A stretch of 64,000 nucleotides of DNA from Metaphire vulgaris (taxonomy: Eukaryota; Annelida; Clitellata; Crassiclitellata; Megascolecidae). Positions 62,030-64,000 of this stretch are shown one piece after another. The notes beneath the pieces are model-generated. The model saw nothing but the letters and a program-made list of their open reading frames with translations. It was not told the DNA's origin and did not search any database. The position numbers and the translations under genes were made by a program. Every line of letters starts with the position of its first letter. Within the stretch, counting starts at the first letter, position 1. The DNA lies in contig CM030833.1 of assembly GCA_018105865.1 (NCBI GenBank), positions 30,719,140-30,783,139 on the forward strand, given 5' to 3'.

Positions 62030-64000
62030 ATGAGAGACAATTCTTGGATATTCCTTCTGAAGCAGAATTAAGAGAAGGAATCGTTGTCTCGTGAGGCGTT
62101 GAATCTTATCTGAGTGTTATTTTCTGCGATTGAGTGAAAAGGTGAGAGGAAGGGGGGTGGAAGGTGAAGGGTTGGGATGAAAGTTGAGGGGTGAAAGGAG
62201 AGTGGTTGGTGTTGCGAGTGGGAATCCAAAAGGGAAATTGTCAGGAATTGCCACATAGAGGTTTAGAGCTGCCGTGTTAGGAGCTAATGAATGCTGTGTT
62301 GAGGGGAAAGGGAGGCAGGTGTTAAGAGACTGACATCGGGAAAGGTGGAAGGAACGAAGAAGTGACAGACGAGAGAAGAGAAATTCAGAAAGACAGAAAC
62401 GAAAAACACGGAATAGAATTCTCCAGATGCAGGTATAGAGACAGTTCGATGGGAAATGTGACTGATTGTCTCTTAATGTCGCCTGAGAGAGAATGACGTC
62501 ACTGCAGCCGAAACACAGAGACGGATAGACGCATCGACGCAGACAAAGGCACGGACATAGAGAGTGACACGCCAATATTGCATTCGGAGCGTGGTCCTGT
62601 TTGTTTGCGTTCGGCTTTAAAGAAAACGACATTGCTGGGATGACGACGACGACGACGACGACGGAGAAGAGGGTGGTGGGGCGACTGGAGTGACCCACTG
62701 TAACCTAATCACCCAAAAGCTCACTGCGATTGATTTTATCCGAAAAATACAAGACAGCAGTTGCGGCGTTAGGCGAGTTTACAGATGGCGCTGCATAAAG
62801 TGAGAATTCGGAGAGTTGTTTTTGTAGCTTTCGCTGTTTTACTGTGGCCGTGAAATTTTGACAGAAAGTCAAAATAGTTACTCGAAGAGCATTTTGCGAA
62901 GGAAAGTTTATGTATATTTTGAGTGAAATTGTCCTTCGCCTATTTTCATCATGTTGTCGCACTCGTTTTCTTTTCGTGTTTTGCCGAAAGTCTCGTCGGT
63001 TGAAAATCCTCGAAAAGACTTCGAATGTTCTCTAGATGTATCTGCTGACGAAACAGCCGCCGTTCGATTGGTGGGTTTCAGTCGATGATCCTCCTGTGCC
63101 GCCTGTGCCCGGGGCGGCTGTTCCAATGGAATGCTGATCATCTCAAATGCTGTCTGTTGAGTTTCGCCCGTTGTCTTGAATCAGTGCAGTTGTCTTGAAT
63201 CAGTGCAGTTGTCTTGAATCAGTGCAGTTGTCTTGAATCAGTGCAGTTGTCTTGAATCAGTGCAGACGAATTCTTTTCTCTAATATATTGACAGAATTGA
63301 AAGACATTTTCTCTCTTTTGGAAGCACTTTTGAACAAAGCGTTGTACTGCAGGTTAATTGTAGCCTCTGATCCAACTGACCAAATGACTAATGGCTGTTG
63401 TAGATGAGTATGTAGGCTTTTTGGTTGTCACTGTTTTGTAAATTCATTTGACATTTACCAATTTTTAGCCATCGATTGCTTCATTAATTATTTTATCATT
63501 AGAATTGAAACTGTTATGTAATTCCGCTATTTTATTCTTTGCACAAGTATCATTGCTGTTTTTTATCTGAATTCCTTCTAACGTTGTTCCTATCAAGAGT
63601 TTTGTTTGGTTTAGACGCACAGCGACCGGCGATGTGTTTACCTAGACAAGGCAAATAATGTAACAACCGGAGAGGTAGGCGGGATTCGGCGGCGGAGGGA
63701 GAGGGAGGCCGTTTGAACAACGGACTCTCAGAGATGTTTCGGAGAAGGATCTCTTCCTTCTTCTCCTCTCCTCTCCTCTCCTCTCCTCTCCTCAGCCTCA
63801 ATGCAAATACGCGTACGCCAGAATGGAGGCAATTTGAATGTGAAATATTTGCAAATCAGAAGGCACGATGTCTTCCAACGCAGTTGTAATAATTGAGAGA
63901 TTTTGTCAACTGTTGTCAGTTGTTCTTCGTAGAATTATTTGACTTATTGAGTGTTGGCGCAGATTTTGTTTATTGTCATGTAAGGGCTGTTGTTTGTGAG
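62030..64000. other. Gene-poor right end
   Basis: No recognised gene. A 77-residue minus frame (62908-63141) has normal composition but no clear splice sites. A CTCTC pentamer repeat lies at about 63763-63793. Confidence 0.4.
63171..63265. repeat. 19-bp minisatellite, five units
   Basis: Unit TTGTCTTGAATCAGTGCAG repeated five times without mismatch. Confidence 0.95.

Overview
This window is nuclear DNA of an animal, most probably an invertebrate bilaterian. The genes are split by GT-AG introns, and they belong to animal families: a flavin-containing monooxygenase (FMO), an AMPA/kainate-type ionotropic glutamate receptor and a beta-1,3-galactosyltransferase. Introns and intergenic DNA are packed with microsatellites and short DNA transposons. 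I cannot name the species. There are no bacterial or viral genes.

Layout. 1-5.9 kb is intergenic and holds several hAT-like miniature elements, including a SPIN-like element with perfect 8-bp target-site duplications (TSDs) and a pair of elements with swapped TSDs. 5.9-12.1 kb and 15.7-19.9 kb hold two complete FMO genes in tandem on the plus strand, six exons each, with the same exon phases. A decayed CR1/L2-like LINE lies between them. 20.4-21.7 kb (minus) is a single-exon beta-1,3-galactosyltransferase whose coding sequence carries microsatellite-encoded Glu, Arg and Gly tracts. 26.5-47.2 kb (minus), possibly reaching 49.6 kb, is a large ionotropic glutamate receptor gene. I reconstructed 16 exons whose phases all match, giving about 889 residues without the signal peptide exon. 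50-64 kb has no recognisable gene; it holds microsatellites, minisatellites, a few miniature elements and a few short candidate first exons.

Function. FMOs oxidise soft nucleophiles (N and S compounds) at the ER membrane. The galactosyltransferase builds glycans in the Golgi. The glutamate receptor is a ligand-gated cation channel. No shared pathway is evident, so the neighbourhood looks like ordinary gene order rather than a functional cluster.

Most notable observations: (1) two hAT-like elements whose 8-bp flanks are swapped, indicating a composite or circle-mediated rearrangement; (2) a SPIN-like hAT element, a type known for horizontal transfer; (3) a receptor pore with Arg-Arg encoded in the genome at the Q/R site; (4) a (CT)n microsatellite that appears to be translated inside the receptor's ligand-binding domain; (5) FMO paralogues that are nearly identical inside exons but unalignable in introns.
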